From: Spirochaetaceae bacterium
Lineage (GTDB): Bacteria > Spirochaetota > Spirochaetia > SZUA-6 > Bin103
Length of the DNA stretch: 32,007 nucleotides
Assembly: GCA_026710565.1 (NCBI GenBank)
Contig: JAPOQV010000067.1
Location: forward strand, 1-32,007
Direction of reading: 5' to 3'
Shown here: piece after piece, positions 7,497-15,201 of the stretch
Layout of the letters: each line of letters starts with the position of its first letter
How positions within the stretch are numbered: position 1 is the stretch's first letter
Made by a program: the position numbers and the translations under genes
The notes under the pieces: generated by a model
What the model was told of the DNA's origin: nothing
Seen by the model: the letters and a program-made list of their open reading frames with translations, nothing else
Database searches by the model: none

Positions 7497-8387
7497 ATGA
7501 GCGGCGATGTGCGTGCGGCCCTGGACGCGGAGCGTCCCCTGCAGGTGGTCGGCGTGATCAACGCCTATGCCGCGGTACAGGCGCAGTCGGCCGGATTCCG
7601 GGCGCTCTACCTGTCCGGCGCGGGCGTGGCCAACGCCGGATTCGCGCTGCCCGACCTGGCGATGACCGGCCTGGGCGACGTGCTGGAGGACACCCGCCGG
7701 ATCACCGGCGCCGTGCCGCTGCCGCTGCTGGTGGACGCCGACACCGGCTGGGGCGAGGGCCTTGCCATCGGCCGCACCGCCCGCGAGCTGGCGCGCGCCG
7801 GCGCCGCCGCCATGCACCTGGAGGACCAGGTGCAGACCAAGCGGTGCGGGCACCGCGGCGGCAAGCAGCTCGTGGCGGCCGACCTGATGCAGGAGCGGAT
7901 CGCTGCGGCCGCCGACGGCCGGCCCGACGAGCGTTTCGTGGTGATGGCGCGCACCGACGCGCTGGCGGTCGAGGGTCTGGAATCGGCGGTGGAGCGGTGC
8001 GGGCGCTACGTGGAAGCCGGAGCGGATATGATCTTCTTCGAAGGCGCCACCGCGCTCGAGCAGTTCGGCCGCGTGGCCGAGGCGGCGCGGGTGCCGGTGC
8101 TGGCCAACATCACCGAGTTCGGAAAGACGCCGCTGTGGACGCGCGAGCAGCTCGCGGCGGCCGGCGTGGCGCTGGTGCTCTACCCGTTGTCCGGGTTCCG
8201 CGCCATGGCCAAGGCGGCGGCCGGCGTGTTCGCGACGATCCGCCGAGACGGCACCCAGAGGGAGACGATCACGCAGATGCAGACACGTGCGGAACTGTAC
8301 GAGACATTGGACTACGAGCGCTACGAGGCGCGCGCGGACGCGATCCTGGCCCGGGCGGAACAGGCCCGGAACGGCAACCGTGGCTGA
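7497..8387 (+). CDS. prpB: 2-methylisocitrate lyase
   Basis: A 296-residue member of the isocitrate lyase/PEP mutase superfamily, the same length as E. coli PrpB and collinear with it. It cleaves 2-methylisocitrate to pyruvate and succinate, the last step of the methylcitrate cycle. Visible features are the LYLSGAGVA substrate loop, the metal-binding LVDADTGWG (Asp80, Asp82), the lyase signature KRCGH (115-119, catalytic Cys117), MARTDALAVEGL, LANITEFGKTP and ALYPLSxFRAM-like YPLSGFRAM. ATG 7497 was chosen by homology. The 3' end overlaps prpC by 8 nt, so the pair is translationally coupled. No PrpR regulator lies beside it. Mechanism and pathway are from the family; the assignment is firm. 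Confidence 0.95.
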   Translation: MSGDVRAALDAERPLQVVGVINAYAAVQAQSAGFRALYLSGAGVANAGFALPDLAMTGLGDVLEDTRRITGAVPLPLLVDADTGWGEGLAIGRTARELARAGAAAMHLEDQVQTKRCGHRGGKQLVAADLMQERIAAAADGRPDERFVVMARTDALAVEGLESAVERCGRYVEAGADMIFFEGATALEQFGRVAEAARVPVLANITEFGKTPLWTREQLAAAGVALVLYPLSGFRAMAKAAAGVFATIRRDGTQRETITQMQTRAELYETLDYERYEARADAILARAEQARNGNRG

Positions 8388-9474
8388 GGCGAGCGCCGGT
8401 CTGAGCGGCGTGGTCGCCGGCCGGTCGGCGATCGCGACCGTCGGCAAGGGCCACGGCCTGCGCTATCGCGGCTACGCGATCGAGGAGCTGGCGGGCGGCG
8501 CCTGCTTCGAGGAGGTGGCACACCTGCTGATCCACGGCGAGCTGCCGGCGGCGGCGGAGCTCGACGCGTACCGGGAGCGGCTGGCTGCGCGCCGGGACCT
8601 GCCGGAGGCGATCCGCGACATCATGCAGCGGCTGCCCGGCCATGCCCATCCGATGGACGTGCTGCGCACCGGTTGCTCGGCGCTGGGCGCGGTCGCCCCG
8701 GTCGTGGATAACGCCGCCATGGTGGACGCGGCCGACACCCTGCTGGCGCAGTTGCCGACCGTCATCGGCGCATGGCGCGGCGCCGCCGCGGATGGTGCCG
8801 GCGCCGGGTCGCTCGCCGCCCACACCCTGGTCCAGCTCGGCGCCGGGCCGGTGACGCCCGAGGCCGAGCGCACCCTGGATGTCGCCATGACCCTGTATGC
8901 CGAGCACGAGTTCAACGCCTCCACCTTCGCGGCGCGCACGGCGGCCTCCACCCTCACCGACTTCCACTCCGCGATCACCGCCGCCATCGGCACGCTGCGT
9001 GGGCCGCTGCACGGCGGCGCCAACGAGGCGGCGCTCGACCTGATCCGCTCCTTCGACGATCCGGACGCGGCGGAGGAAGGCATCATGCGGGCGCTGGTGG
9101 AGAAGAGGCTGATCATGGGGTTCGGCCACCGCGTCTACCGCGACGGCGATCCCCGCTCGCCGATCATCGAGGCGTGCGCGGCGCGCCTGGTGGCCGCGCA
9201 CGGCGGCGCAGAGATGCTGGCGATCGCGCGTCGCATCGAGGCGGTGATGCGGAGGGAGAAGGGCCTGTTCCCGAACCTGGACTTCTACAGCGCCGTGGTA
9301 TTCGACCAGCTCGGCATCGAGCAGCGCCTGTTCACGCCCGTGTTTGTGATCGCCCGCCTGACCGGCTGGGCCGCGCACGTCATCGAGCAGCTTGCCGACA
9401 ACAAGTTGATCCGCCCCACCGCCGACTACATCGGCCCCGACGACCGCCCTTTCGTGCCGCTCTCGGAGCGGTAA
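8380..9474 (+). CDS. prpC: 2-methylcitrate synthase (citrate synthase family)
   Basis: 364 residues, starting at GTG 8380 inside the prpB 3' end. It condenses propionyl-CoA with oxaloacetate to 2-methylcitrate. The citrate-synthase catalytic triad is complete: His211 (GPLHGGAN), His250 (GFGHRVY) and Asp301 (NLDFYSA). The small-size class and the C-terminal RPTADYIGPDDRPFVPL block, close to the PrpC form RPSANYIGP, favour methylcitrate over citrate synthase; neighbouring prpB and prpD settle the pathway. Many PrpC enzymes also accept acetyl-CoA. The gene converges on the minus-strand cassette that starts at 10745. Confidence 0.94.
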   Translation: MAEASAGLSGVVAGRSAIATVGKGHGLRYRGYAIEELAGGACFEEVAHLLIHGELPAAAELDAYRERLAARRDLPEAIRDIMQRLPGHAHPMDVLRTGCSALGAVAPVVDNAAMVDAADTLLAQLPTVIGAWRGAAADGAGAGSLAAHTLVQLGAGPVTPEAERTLDVAMTLYAEHEFNASTFAARTAASTLTDFHSAITAAIGTLRGPLHGGANEAALDLIRSFDDPDAAEEGIMRALVEKRLIMGFGHRVYRDGDPRSPIIEACAARLVAAHGGAEMLAIARRIEAVMRREKGLFPNLDFYSAVVFDQLGIEQRLFTPVFVIARLTGWAAHVIEQLADNKLIRPTADYIGPDDRPFVPLSER

Positions 9475-9522
9475 GGGCTGCGTGGGCGTCGGCGAGGTGC
9501 GTTACCGGTGGAGGGCTGCGTG
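9474..9522. repeat. 11-bp direct repeat AGGGCTGCGTG in the prpC 3' spacer
   Basis: Copies lie at 9474-9484 and 9512-9522 (38-bp period), between the convergent prpC and the 110-aa gene. A weak CGGTAA/TTACCG pairing (9469-9474 with 9502-9507) is also present. No strong terminator is seen in this 70-bp gap. Confidence 0.4.
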
Positions 9523-9544
9523 ACCGCATGTCCCGGTGCCGGAG

Positions 9545-9877
9545 TCACTCATTGAGCGCCAGGTGGACGATCACCGGCAGCGCGACGCCGGCGGGCAGCG
9601 TGCCGGTCAGGCGCAGCCAGCCGCCGAAGTGGCGGAGGCGCGCGAACGCGGTCGGTCCCGGCGCGCTCGGCAGCGCGATCTCCGTGCCCTCGTCGGCCCA
9701 GTGGATGCCGTCCGGCGCGATCTGCACGCGGGCGACCGCACCGGCGGGAGCCTCGCCGTCGATGAGGCGGATGAAGAAGATCGCCTCGCGCGCCCATGCC
9801 GACTCGTACGGCTCGGTGGCGAACTCACCTTCCCAGGTGGTGCCCAGCTCGATCGCCGCGGTGTGACTCTGCCTCAT
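9545..9877 (-). CDS. Uncharacterised 110-aa predicted all-beta protein
   Basis: I do not recognise a characterised family. The 110 residues alternate short hydrophobic and polar stretches consistent with a beta-sandwich. The blocks ARVQIAPDGIHW, ARLRHFGGWLRL and LPVIVHLAL resemble repeated-strand structural or carbohydrate-associated domains. There is no signal peptide, membrane segment or cysteine cluster. It starts at ATG 9877 behind a GGGAGAGG Shine-Dalgarno, 13 nt after the end of the 284-aa gene, so the two form a cassette and probably act together. Codon use looks like the neighbours, and the frame is clearly coding rather than a shadow of something opposite. Function unknown. Confidence 0.75.
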   Translation of the reverse strand: MRQSHTAAIELGTTWEGEFATEPYESAWAREAIFFIRLIDGEAPAGAVARVQIAPDGIHWADEGTEIALPSAPGPTAFARLRHFGGWLRLTGTLPAGVALPVIVHLALNE

Positions 9878-9890
9878 CGTTCCTCTCCCC

Positions 9891-10745
9891 TCACGTGGCC
9901 GTGGAGACCGCGACGCTGTCCACGTACAGGAACGCGCGCGAGGCGGCGTCGCTCTCCACGAAGAACGCGACGTTCAGCATCGACCACAGGTTGGGCATCG
10001 CCGGCAGCCGCATCGGCTCGATGCCGGCCACGTCCAGGTCGCGCTCGTTGCACCGGAAGCCCAGGAAGCGCATGCCGGCCAGGTCGAAGTCCATCCGCAG
10101 GTAGTACCAGTTGTGCTTGGTGGCGATCTCGTTGTAGCAGAGCCGCTGGCCGCCGCCCGGGATGTCGGCCCAGTTTCTGGACTTGAAGTGGAAGTGCGAC
10201 CAGGTCTTGCCGCGGGTGCCGATGTCGTGGAGCGGCTCGCGCTCGTTCTTGTGCTGCCAGCGCTCGGCGCGCCGGCCCTCGAAGGCGTTGAGGTAGCGGA
10301 TATGCGGCATGACCCGTAGCGGCTCGGCCGCCTGCCCGTCGGCGTGCTGGAGGTCGAGGAGCACGCCGAACGCGCGCACCGCCGTCTCGCCCAGCTCCAA
10401 CTCGCTCGCCTCCGGCTTGAAGGTGACGATCGCCTCCACCCGCAGCGGTCCGGCGGTGCGGAAGGTGTAACGCTTGATCGCGGTGCAGAAGGTGCCGGGC
10501 TTGGCGCGCGTGGCCAGCTTCAGCGCGTAGGCGCCACCGATCCCTCCCGAGGTGCCGGCGTCCCACATGGTCAGGTTGCTGAGCATCGGCGGGCGCATGT
10601 CCATGTACTCCGGCAGCATGGCGTCGACGCGGTCCTCGTAGTTGCCGATCAGCGCGCCCCAGCCGTTCACGCCGTCGTTGAAGTCGTCGTAGAACAGCAG
10701 CCGCTGCAGCGGCTCGAACGAGCCCAGGGTCGTGTGTGCCTGCAT
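9891..10745 (-). CDS. Uncharacterised 284-aa protein, predicted lectin-like beta-sandwich
   Basis: No characterised family recognised. It opens with LLFYDDFNDGVNGWG, a pattern common at the first strand of concanavalin-like/LamG or glycoside-hydrolase-associated beta-sandwich domains. It is rich in aromatic residues and alternating strands (FCTAIKRYTFRTAGPLRVEA; WSHFHFKSRNWADIPGG; NWYYLRMDFDLAGMRFLGF) and ends FLYVDSVAVS, typical of a last strand. No signal peptide or membrane helix is visible, so it appears cytoplasmic unless exported another way. It is first in a two-gene minus-strand cassette, 138 bp from the divergent Phd antitoxin gene. A glycan- or polyester-binding role is a guess from fold resemblance only; an uncharacterised DUF-type family is likely. 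Confidence 0.75.
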   Translation of the reverse strand: MQAHTTLGSFEPLQRLLFYDDFNDGVNGWGALIGNYEDRVDAMLPEYMDMRPPMLSNLTMWDAGTSGGIGGAYALKLATRAKPGTFCTAIKRYTFRTAGPLRVEAIVTFKPEASELELGETAVRAFGVLLDLQHADGQAAEPLRVMPHIRYLNAFEGRRAERWQHKNEREPLHDIGTRGKTWSHFHFKSRNWADIPGGGQRLCYNEIATKHNWYYLRMDFDLAGMRFLGFRCNERDLDVAGIEPMRLPAMPNLWSMLNVAFFVESDAASRAFLYVDSVAVSTAT

Positions 10746-10818
10746 GCCGGCACTGTCTCACACCCGCTGCCGCGCGTGAACCGCGCTGCAAAGAGATCGA
10801 GAGGACAGCGCGCCCGGT

Positions 10819-10858
10819 TTGCCCGATCCACGGCGGCTGTGATAGGGTTCATATGACC
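10819..10858 (+). promoter_or_regulatory. Possible promoter/operator of the phd-PIN module
   Basis: TTGCCC (10819-10824) with TAGGGT 18 bp downstream (10843-10848) is a weak promoter. It is followed by an interrupted palindrome centred on TCATATGA (10849-10856). Phd-type antitoxins usually repress their own operon by binding palindromes here, but the match is modest. Confidence 0.25.
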
Positions 10859-10883
10859 ACATCAATCGATACGGTTGGGAAGA

Positions 10884-11162
10884 ATGATACGGGAAGCCAG
10901 CGCGATGGCCGTGCGGCAGCATCTGGGCGAATTGCTGAACGAGGTCCAGTACCGGAGGGGGAAGATCGTCGTTACCAAGGCGGGCAGGCCGGTTGCCGCG
11001 CTGGTCGACATCGCGATGTTCGAGCGGTTGCGCAAGCTGGACGAGGAATTCGACCGCATGCGGGGCGAAATCGCGCAGGCGTTCGCCGATACGACCGAAC
11101 GCGACGTCCAGGCTCTGACCGATGAGGCCGTTGAGGCGGCGCGCCGACACCGCGGCGCCTGA
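10884..11162 (+). CDS. Phd/YefM-family antitoxin
   Basis: A 92-residue antitoxin. The N-terminal half carries the Phd/YefM DNA-binding fold signature (MAVRQHLGELLNEVQYRRGKIVVTKAGRPVAALV). The C-terminal half is a charged helix that would wrap the toxin (RKLDEEFDRMRGEIAQAF). ATG 10884 is preferred; a TTG nine bases earlier in frame is an alternative, and a GGGAAG lies just upstream. The TGA overlaps the toxin ATG by one base (TGATG), the usual coupled arrangement. Base composition is less GC-extreme than flanking genes, consistent with a mobile module between prpC and prpD. Confidence 0.88.
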   Translation: MIREASAMAVRQHLGELLNEVQYRRGKIVVTKAGRPVAALVDIAMFERLRKLDEEFDRMRGEIAQAFADTTERDVQALTDEAVEAARRHRGA

Positions 11163-11569
11163 TGAAGGTCGTGCTCGACACGAACGTGTTGCTGTCAGGC
11201 CTGATGGCCCCGAAGGGAGTGCCGGGAAGGATCGTCGCCGCGTGGATCGACGCGCAGTTCGAGCTCGTGATGTCGCTCGCGCAGGTCGGTGAAGTCGCTC
11301 GGGTCCTGGCGTATCCGAAGATCCGTGACAGGCTGTGCTGGGACCAGGAGCGAATCGAGAGCTTCATCAAGCAGCTTCATGTTCGAGCCGAGGTGATCGA
11401 CCTCGCCTCGACGGTGGCGGAGGTGCCGCGGGATCCCAAGGACTCCCCCGTGCTGGCACCGCTGGTGGCAGCGAAGTCTGACCTCCTGGTGACCGGGGAC
11501 GACGATCTCCTGGCGCTGCGCAGCCGCCATCCGATCGAGACGCCGACGGAGTTCGGGAGTCGTCTCTGA
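11162..11569 (+). CDS. PIN-domain toxin (COG1569-type)
   Basis: A 135-residue PIN-fold ribonuclease, predicted toxin partner of the upstream Phd antitoxin. The acidic residues expected to hold Mg2+ are present: Asp6 (LDTNVLLSGL), Glu44 (QVGEVARVL), Asp91/Asp94 (RDPKDSPVL) and Asp113 (LVTGDDDLL). The RDPKD...AKSDLLVTGDDDLL block is the hallmark of the PIN_3 group of toxin components. RNA cleavage is family knowledge; the target cannot be read from sequence. prpD starts 28 nt downstream, so read-through from the module could contribute to prpD transcription. Confidence 0.9.
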   Translation: MKVVLDTNVLLSGLMAPKGVPGRIVAAWIDAQFELVMSLAQVGEVARVLAYPKIRDRLCWDQERIESFIKQLHVRAEVIDLASTVAEVPRDPKDSPVLAPLVAAKSDLLVTGDDDLLALRSRHPIETPTEFGSRL

Positions 11570-11597
11570 AGAAGTCACTGAAGAACAGGTGCATCGC

Positions 11598-13010
11598 ATG
11601 AGGCCCGATGAAGTCCTGGAGCGGCTGGGCGCCTTCGCGGGCGAGCCGCCGCCGTTCCCTCAAGCAGCCCACGATGGCGCCCGTCTGTGTTTGCTGGATG
11701 CGCTGGGCTGCGCGGCTCTGGCGCTGCGCCACCCCGCCTGCACGCGCCTCCTGGGACCTTTCGTGCCGGGTCAGGACGATGATGTGCCCGGCGGCGCGCG
11801 GGTGCCGGGCACGGCTCTGGCGCTGGACCCGATCCAGGCGGCGTTCAACACGTCGGCGCTGATCCGCTGGCTGGACTACAACGACACGTGGCTGGCGGCG
11901 GAGTGGGGGCACCCCTCCGACAATATCGGGGCGCTGCTGGCGGTGGCAGACTACCTGTGCCGTGGCGGGCAGCGACGCGTCACGATGCGCGAGTTGGAGT
12001 CGCTGATCATTCGCGCCTACGAGATCCAGGGAGTGCTGGCGATCGACAACAGCTTCAACAGGGTGGGCTTCGATCACGTGCTGCTGGTGAAGCTGGCCTG
12101 CGCGTGCACGGTCACTGCCCTGCTCGGCGGCGACGCGCAGGCGGTGGCGGCGGCCGCGTCGCAGGCGCTGGTCGACGCCGGCCCGCTGCGCACGTACCGC
12201 CACGCGCCGAACACCGGGTCGCGCAAGTCCTGGGCGGCCGGCGATGCCGCCGCGCGCGGCGTGCAGCTCGCCTACCTGACCATGCGCGGCGAGCCCGGCT
12301 ACCCGCGCGCGGTAGAGGCGCCGCGCTGGGGCCTCGACGCGGTGCTGCTGCGCGGGCGACCGTTGCGCTGCGGGCCGCTGGCCAGCCACATCGTCGAGCA
12401 CGTGCTGTTCAAGGTCGACTTCCCCGCGGAGTTCCACGCGCAGACCGCGGCCGAGGCGGCGATCGCCCTGCATCCGCGGGTACACGACCGGCTGGACGAG
12501 ATCGAGCGCATCGACATCCGCACCCAGGAAGCGGCGGTGCGGATCATCGACAAGACCGGCCCGCTGGCCAACCCGGCCGACCGCGATCACTGCCTGCAGT
12601 ACATCGTCGCGGTAGGACTGCTGGCCGGCGAACTGACCGACCATCACTATGAGGACGAGTTCGCCCGCGATCCGCGTATCGACCGGCTGAGGTCTATGAT
12701 GCGGGTGGCCGAGGAGCCCGCGTACAGCATGGGCTACCTGGACCCGGCCGAGCGCTCGATCGCCAACGCCGTGCAGGTGCACTACCGCGACGGCACTGCC
12801 ACGGACCCCTTCGAGGTGGTCTACCCGATCGGCCACCCGCGACGGCGGGCGGAGGCGCTGCCGCGGCTGCGGCGCAAGCTTCAGGCCAACCTGGCGACGG
12901 CGTTCGATGCGGAGCAGGTCGAGCGGATCGTGGCCTGGTTCGACGACGGCGCCGCGCTCGCGGACATGACCGTGTCGGACTTCATGGACGCCTTGGTAGC
13001 CGAGCGATGA
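11598..13010 (+). CDS. prpD: 2-methylcitrate dehydratase (MmgE/PrpD family)
   Basis: 470 residues, collinear with E. coli PrpD. It dehydrates 2-methylcitrate to 2-methyl-cis-aconitate between the PrpC and PrpB steps; an aconitase, not in this window, must complete isomerisation. Diagnostic blocks are RWLDYNDTWLAAEWGHPSDN, EIQGVLAIDNSFNRVG, LRTYRHAPNTGSRKSWAAGD, PAEFHAQTA, NPADRDHCLQYIVA and VYPIGHPRRR. These separate true PrpD from generic MmgE paralogues. ATG 11598 follows AGG at a reasonable distance; a GTG nine bases earlier is possible. It is split from prpBC by four genes. The SDR gene begins 19 nt later and is probably in the same transcript. Confidence 0.95.
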   Translation: MRPDEVLERLGAFAGEPPPFPQAAHDGARLCLLDALGCAALALRHPACTRLLGPFVPGQDDDVPGGARVPGTALALDPIQAAFNTSALIRWLDYNDTWLAAEWGHPSDNIGALLAVADYLCRGGQRRVTMRELESLIIRAYEIQGVLAIDNSFNRVGFDHVLLVKLACACTVTALLGGDAQAVAAAASQALVDAGPLRTYRHAPNTGSRKSWAAGDAAARGVQLAYLTMRGEPGYPRAVEAPRWGLDAVLLRGRPLRCGPLASHIVEHVLFKVDFPAEFHAQTAAEAAIALHPRVHDRLDEIERIDIRTQEAAVRIIDKTGPLANPADRDHCLQYIVAVGLLAGELTDHHYEDEFARDPRIDRLRSMMRVAEEPAYSMGYLDPAERSIANAVQVHYRDGTATDPFEVVYPIGHPRRRAEALPRLRRKLQANLATAFDAEQVERIVAWFDDGAALADMTVSDFMDALVAER

Positions 13011-13029
13011 CCCCGACGGGAGGAGACGA

Positions 13030-13746
13030 ATGCACGTACTGATCACCGGTTCGGCCGGCACGCTGGGCCGGGTGCTGGTCGCCGGTCTGGCCGAGCGGCA
13101 CCGGCTGCGCGGCTACGACCTGCAGCGCACGGCCGGCGTCGAGGAATCCGTGGTCGGCGACCTCGGTGACCTGGAGGCGCTCACCCGGGCGGCCGACGGG
13201 GTCGACGGCTTCATCCACCTGGGCGCGGTGGTTGGCGGCGCGCACCGCTGGGAGGACGTTCTGTCGGCCAACATCGTCGGTGTGCGCAACGCGCTGGAGG
13301 CGTCGCGCCGCGCCGGCGTGCGGCGCTTCGTGTTCGCCAGCCGCGCCGGCCTCGTCGAGCGCTATCCGCGCAAGCAGACGCGTACGGTGGATCTGCCGAC
13401 GCGGCCGGTCGACGACTACTCGGTCAGCAAGGCGTTCGGCGAGCAGCTCGGCCACCGCTACCATGCCGAGTTCGGGATCGAGTTCGTGGCGGTGCGCATC
13501 GGCAACTTCCGCGCCGACCGGACCGACACGCGTCATCCCCACGAGCTCAGCCACGGCGACGCGGTGCGGGTGTTCGAGGCGGCGCTCACCCACCCCGGCG
13601 GGGGGTTCGAGATCGTCTTCGGCGTCTCCGACGCGGTTTGGCCGCTGTACGACCTTGACCACGGGCGCCGCACCATCGGCTACCACCCACAGGACCGCTG
13701 CGACATCACCGAACAGGCGGACACATCGCCGCGCTTCCGCGACTGA
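13030..13746 (+). CDS. NAD(P)-dependent epimerase/dehydratase family SDR, uronate-dehydrogenase-like
   Basis: A 238-residue extended-type SDR, short for the group. The Rossmann glycine motif is GSAGTLG (7-13), and the catalytic residues are Ser104 (VFAS), Tyr130 and Lys134 (YSVSK). Blocks VDGFIHLGAVVGG, NIVGVRNALEASRRAGVRRFVFAS, YSVSKAFGEQL and VRIGNF resemble uronate dehydrogenases, which oxidise galacturonate/glucuronate to aldaric acids. The SSN segment after the catalytic Ser differs, so the substrate is uncertain. A strong GGGAGGAG Shine-Dalgarno precedes ATG 13030. It lies 19 nt after prpD; a general sugar epimerase or reductase is the alternative. Confidence 0.82.
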   Translation: MHVLITGSAGTLGRVLVAGLAERHRLRGYDLQRTAGVEESVVGDLGDLEALTRAADGVDGFIHLGAVVGGAHRWEDVLSANIVGVRNALEASRRAGVRRFVFASRAGLVERYPRKQTRTVDLPTRPVDDYSVSKAFGEQLGHRYHAEFGIEFVAVRIGNFRADRTDTRHPHELSHGDAVRVFEAALTHPGGGFEIVFGVSDAVWPLYDLDHGRRTIGYHPQDRCDITEQADTSPRFRD

Positions 13747-13786
13747 CGTGCCGCCGGCCCAGGCGGCCGGGTGAGCCGGTCGGCCC

Positions 13787-13811
13787 GCCGGATGGCGGCG
13801 CGCCATCCGGC
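13787..13811. terminator. Perfect 10-bp hairpin between convergent genes
   Basis: GCCGGATGGC (13787-13796), loop GGCGC, GCCATCCGGC (13802-13811). It is centred between the SDR stop (13746) and the formaldehyde dehydrogenase stop (13831). There is no T-tract on either strand, but position and stability fit a bidirectional terminator in a GC-rich genome. Confidence 0.6.
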
Positions 13812-13830
13812 TGACGAAGGAGCCGGGACG

Positions 13831-15021
13831 CTAGGCGGCGATCATCCCGTGCGGGTCGATCACGAACTTGGTCGCCGCTCCCTTGTCGAAGTCCTGATAG
13901 CCGTTCGGGGCGTCGTCCAGGGAGATGACCTGCGCGTTGACCGCCTCCGCGATCCTGACCTTGTCGTACAGGATCGCCTGCATGAGCTGGCGGTGGTAGC
14001 GCATCACCGGGCACTGGCCGGTGGTGAAGTGATGGGACTTGGCCCAGCCAAGGCCGATGCGGATCCCCAGGTTGCCGATCTTGGCGTTGTCGTCCACGCC
14101 GCCCGGATCGCCGGTCACGTACAGGCCGGGAATGCCGATGCCGCCGCCGGCGCGGGTCACTTCCATCACCGAGTTGAGCACCGTCGCCGGCTGCTCGACG
14201 GCGGAGTCCTTGCCGTGCCCGCGCGCCTCGAAGCCCACGCAGTCGACCGCCTGGTCGACCTCCGGCTCGCCGACGATCTCCGCGATCTGCTCACCCAGGG
14301 ATGCGTCCCGGGTCAGGTCGACGGTCTCGCAGCCGAAGCTCCGCGCCTGCGCCAGCCGCTCGGAGATCAGGTCGCCGACGATCACCACCGCGGCGCCCAG
14401 CAGTTGACAGGAGTGCGCGCACGCCAGGCCGACCGGTCCGCCGCCGGCCACGTAGACGGTCGACCCCGGGCCGACGCCTGCGGAGAACGCGCCGTGGAAG
14501 CCGGTGGGGAAGATGTCCGACAGCAGCGTCAGGTCCTTGATCTTGGCCATGGCCACGTCGCGCTCGGGCAGCCTCAACAGGCTGAAGTCGGCATACGGCA
14601 CCATCACGTACTCGGCCTGGCCGCCGACCCAGCCGCCCATGTCGACGTATCCGTAGGCGGCGCCGGGGCGGGCCGGATTCACGCTGAGACAGATGCCGGT
14701 CTTGGTCTCCTTGCAGTTGCGGCAGCGGCCGCAGGCGATGTTGAAGGGGACGCTGACGATGTCGCCGACGCCGATGAACTCGACGTCGCGGCCGGCCTCG
14801 ATCACTTCGCCGGTGATCTCGTGGCCGAGGATCAGCCCCTCGGGCGCCGTCGTGCGGCCCCGCACCATGTGCTGGTCGCTGCCGCAGATGTTGGTCGATA
14901 CGATCTTGAGGATCACGCCGTGGTCGCACTTGCGATCGCCGAGCGCCAGCTCGGGAAAGTCGATCGATTGGATCTCGACCACGCCGGGCTTGATGTAGGC
15001 TACGCCTCGATTGCTTGCCAT
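13831..15021 (-). CDS. fdhA: Glutathione-independent formaldehyde dehydrogenase (zinc alcohol dehydrogenase family)
   Basis: 396 residues, collinear with the Pseudomonas putida enzyme that oxidises formaldehyde to formate with tightly bound NAD+ and no glutathione. Catalytic-zinc residues Cys46 (NICGSDQH) and His67 (GHE) and structural-zinc cysteines 97, 100, 103 and 111 (ACGRCRNC..TGIC) are all present. Further matches are AYGYVDMGGWVGGQAEYV, the NAD site YVAGGGPVGL, DCVGFEARGHG and GLGWAKSH. The ATG at 15021 follows a strong GGAGG; the frame is open further upstream but lacks homology. A promoter candidate lies at 15060-15088. Related enzymes can dismutate aldehydes, so the exact substrate in vivo is open. 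Confidence 0.92.
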   Translation of the reverse strand: MASNRGVAYIKPGVVEIQSIDFPELALGDRKCDHGVILKIVSTNICGSDQHMVRGRTTAPEGLILGHEITGEVIEAGRDVEFIGVGDIVSVPFNIACGRCRNCKETKTGICLSVNPARPGAAYGYVDMGGWVGGQAEYVMVPYADFSLLRLPERDVAMAKIKDLTLLSDIFPTGFHGAFSAGVGPGSTVYVAGGGPVGLACAHSCQLLGAAVVIVGDLISERLAQARSFGCETVDLTRDASLGEQIAEIVGEPEVDQAVDCVGFEARGHGKDSAVEQPATVLNSVMEVTRAGGGIGIPGLYVTGDPGGVDDNAKIGNLGIRIGLGWAKSHHFTTGQCPVMRYHRQLMQAILYDKVRIAEAVNAQVISLDDAPNGYQDFDKGAATKFVIDPHGMIAA

Positions 15022-15059
15022 CTGAATTCCTCCGGGAATTGGTCGTCGTGAACGGGCCG

Positions 15060-15088
15060 ACTCTACGCCGAGTGAGCCCGACCGGCAA
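15060..15088 (-). promoter_or_regulatory. Candidate promoter of the formaldehyde dehydrogenase gene
   Basis: On the minus strand, TTGCCG (15083-15088) is followed after 17 bp by TAGAGT (15060-15065). Start would fall near 15053, leaving a ~30-nt leader that contains the GGAGG. Each hexamer has four matches to the sigma-70 consensus. Confidence 0.45.
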
Positions 15089-15099
15089 CTCCCCAAGAG

Positions 15100-15126
15100 G
15101 TACACTCCGGGCGAGATGTGTACACT
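15100..15126. repeat. Two GTACACT direct repeats, 20 bp apart
   Basis: Copies lie at 15100-15106 and 15120-15126; the second lies within the palindrome GTGTACAC (15118-15125). They sit just upstream of the -35 of the formaldehyde dehydrogenase promoter candidate, two helical turns apart, as expected for a regulator bound as paired dimers. The rest of the 15127-15389 spacer holds the features at 15202-15321. Confidence 0.4.
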
Positions 15127-15201
15127 TCAGATCAGCGGGCCGCGTTGCGACACCCTCGGACATCCTGGCTTGATCGGGGTGCGGCAACATCCCCGGGCCC
15201 C

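Noticed and set aside
8380..9474. Ordinary citrate synthase (gltA)
   Set aside because: Length, the RPTADYIGP block and the overlap with prpB point to methylcitrate synthase, although side activity on acetyl-CoA is possible.
9469..9507. Terminator hairpin after prpC (CGGTAA/TTACCG)
   Set aside because: Only six base pairs around a 27-nt loop and no T-run; too weak to call.
11598..13010. Generic MmgE-family paralogue
   Set aside because: Blocks such as TYRHAPNTGSRKSWAAGD and NPADRDHCLQYIVA match true PrpD closely.
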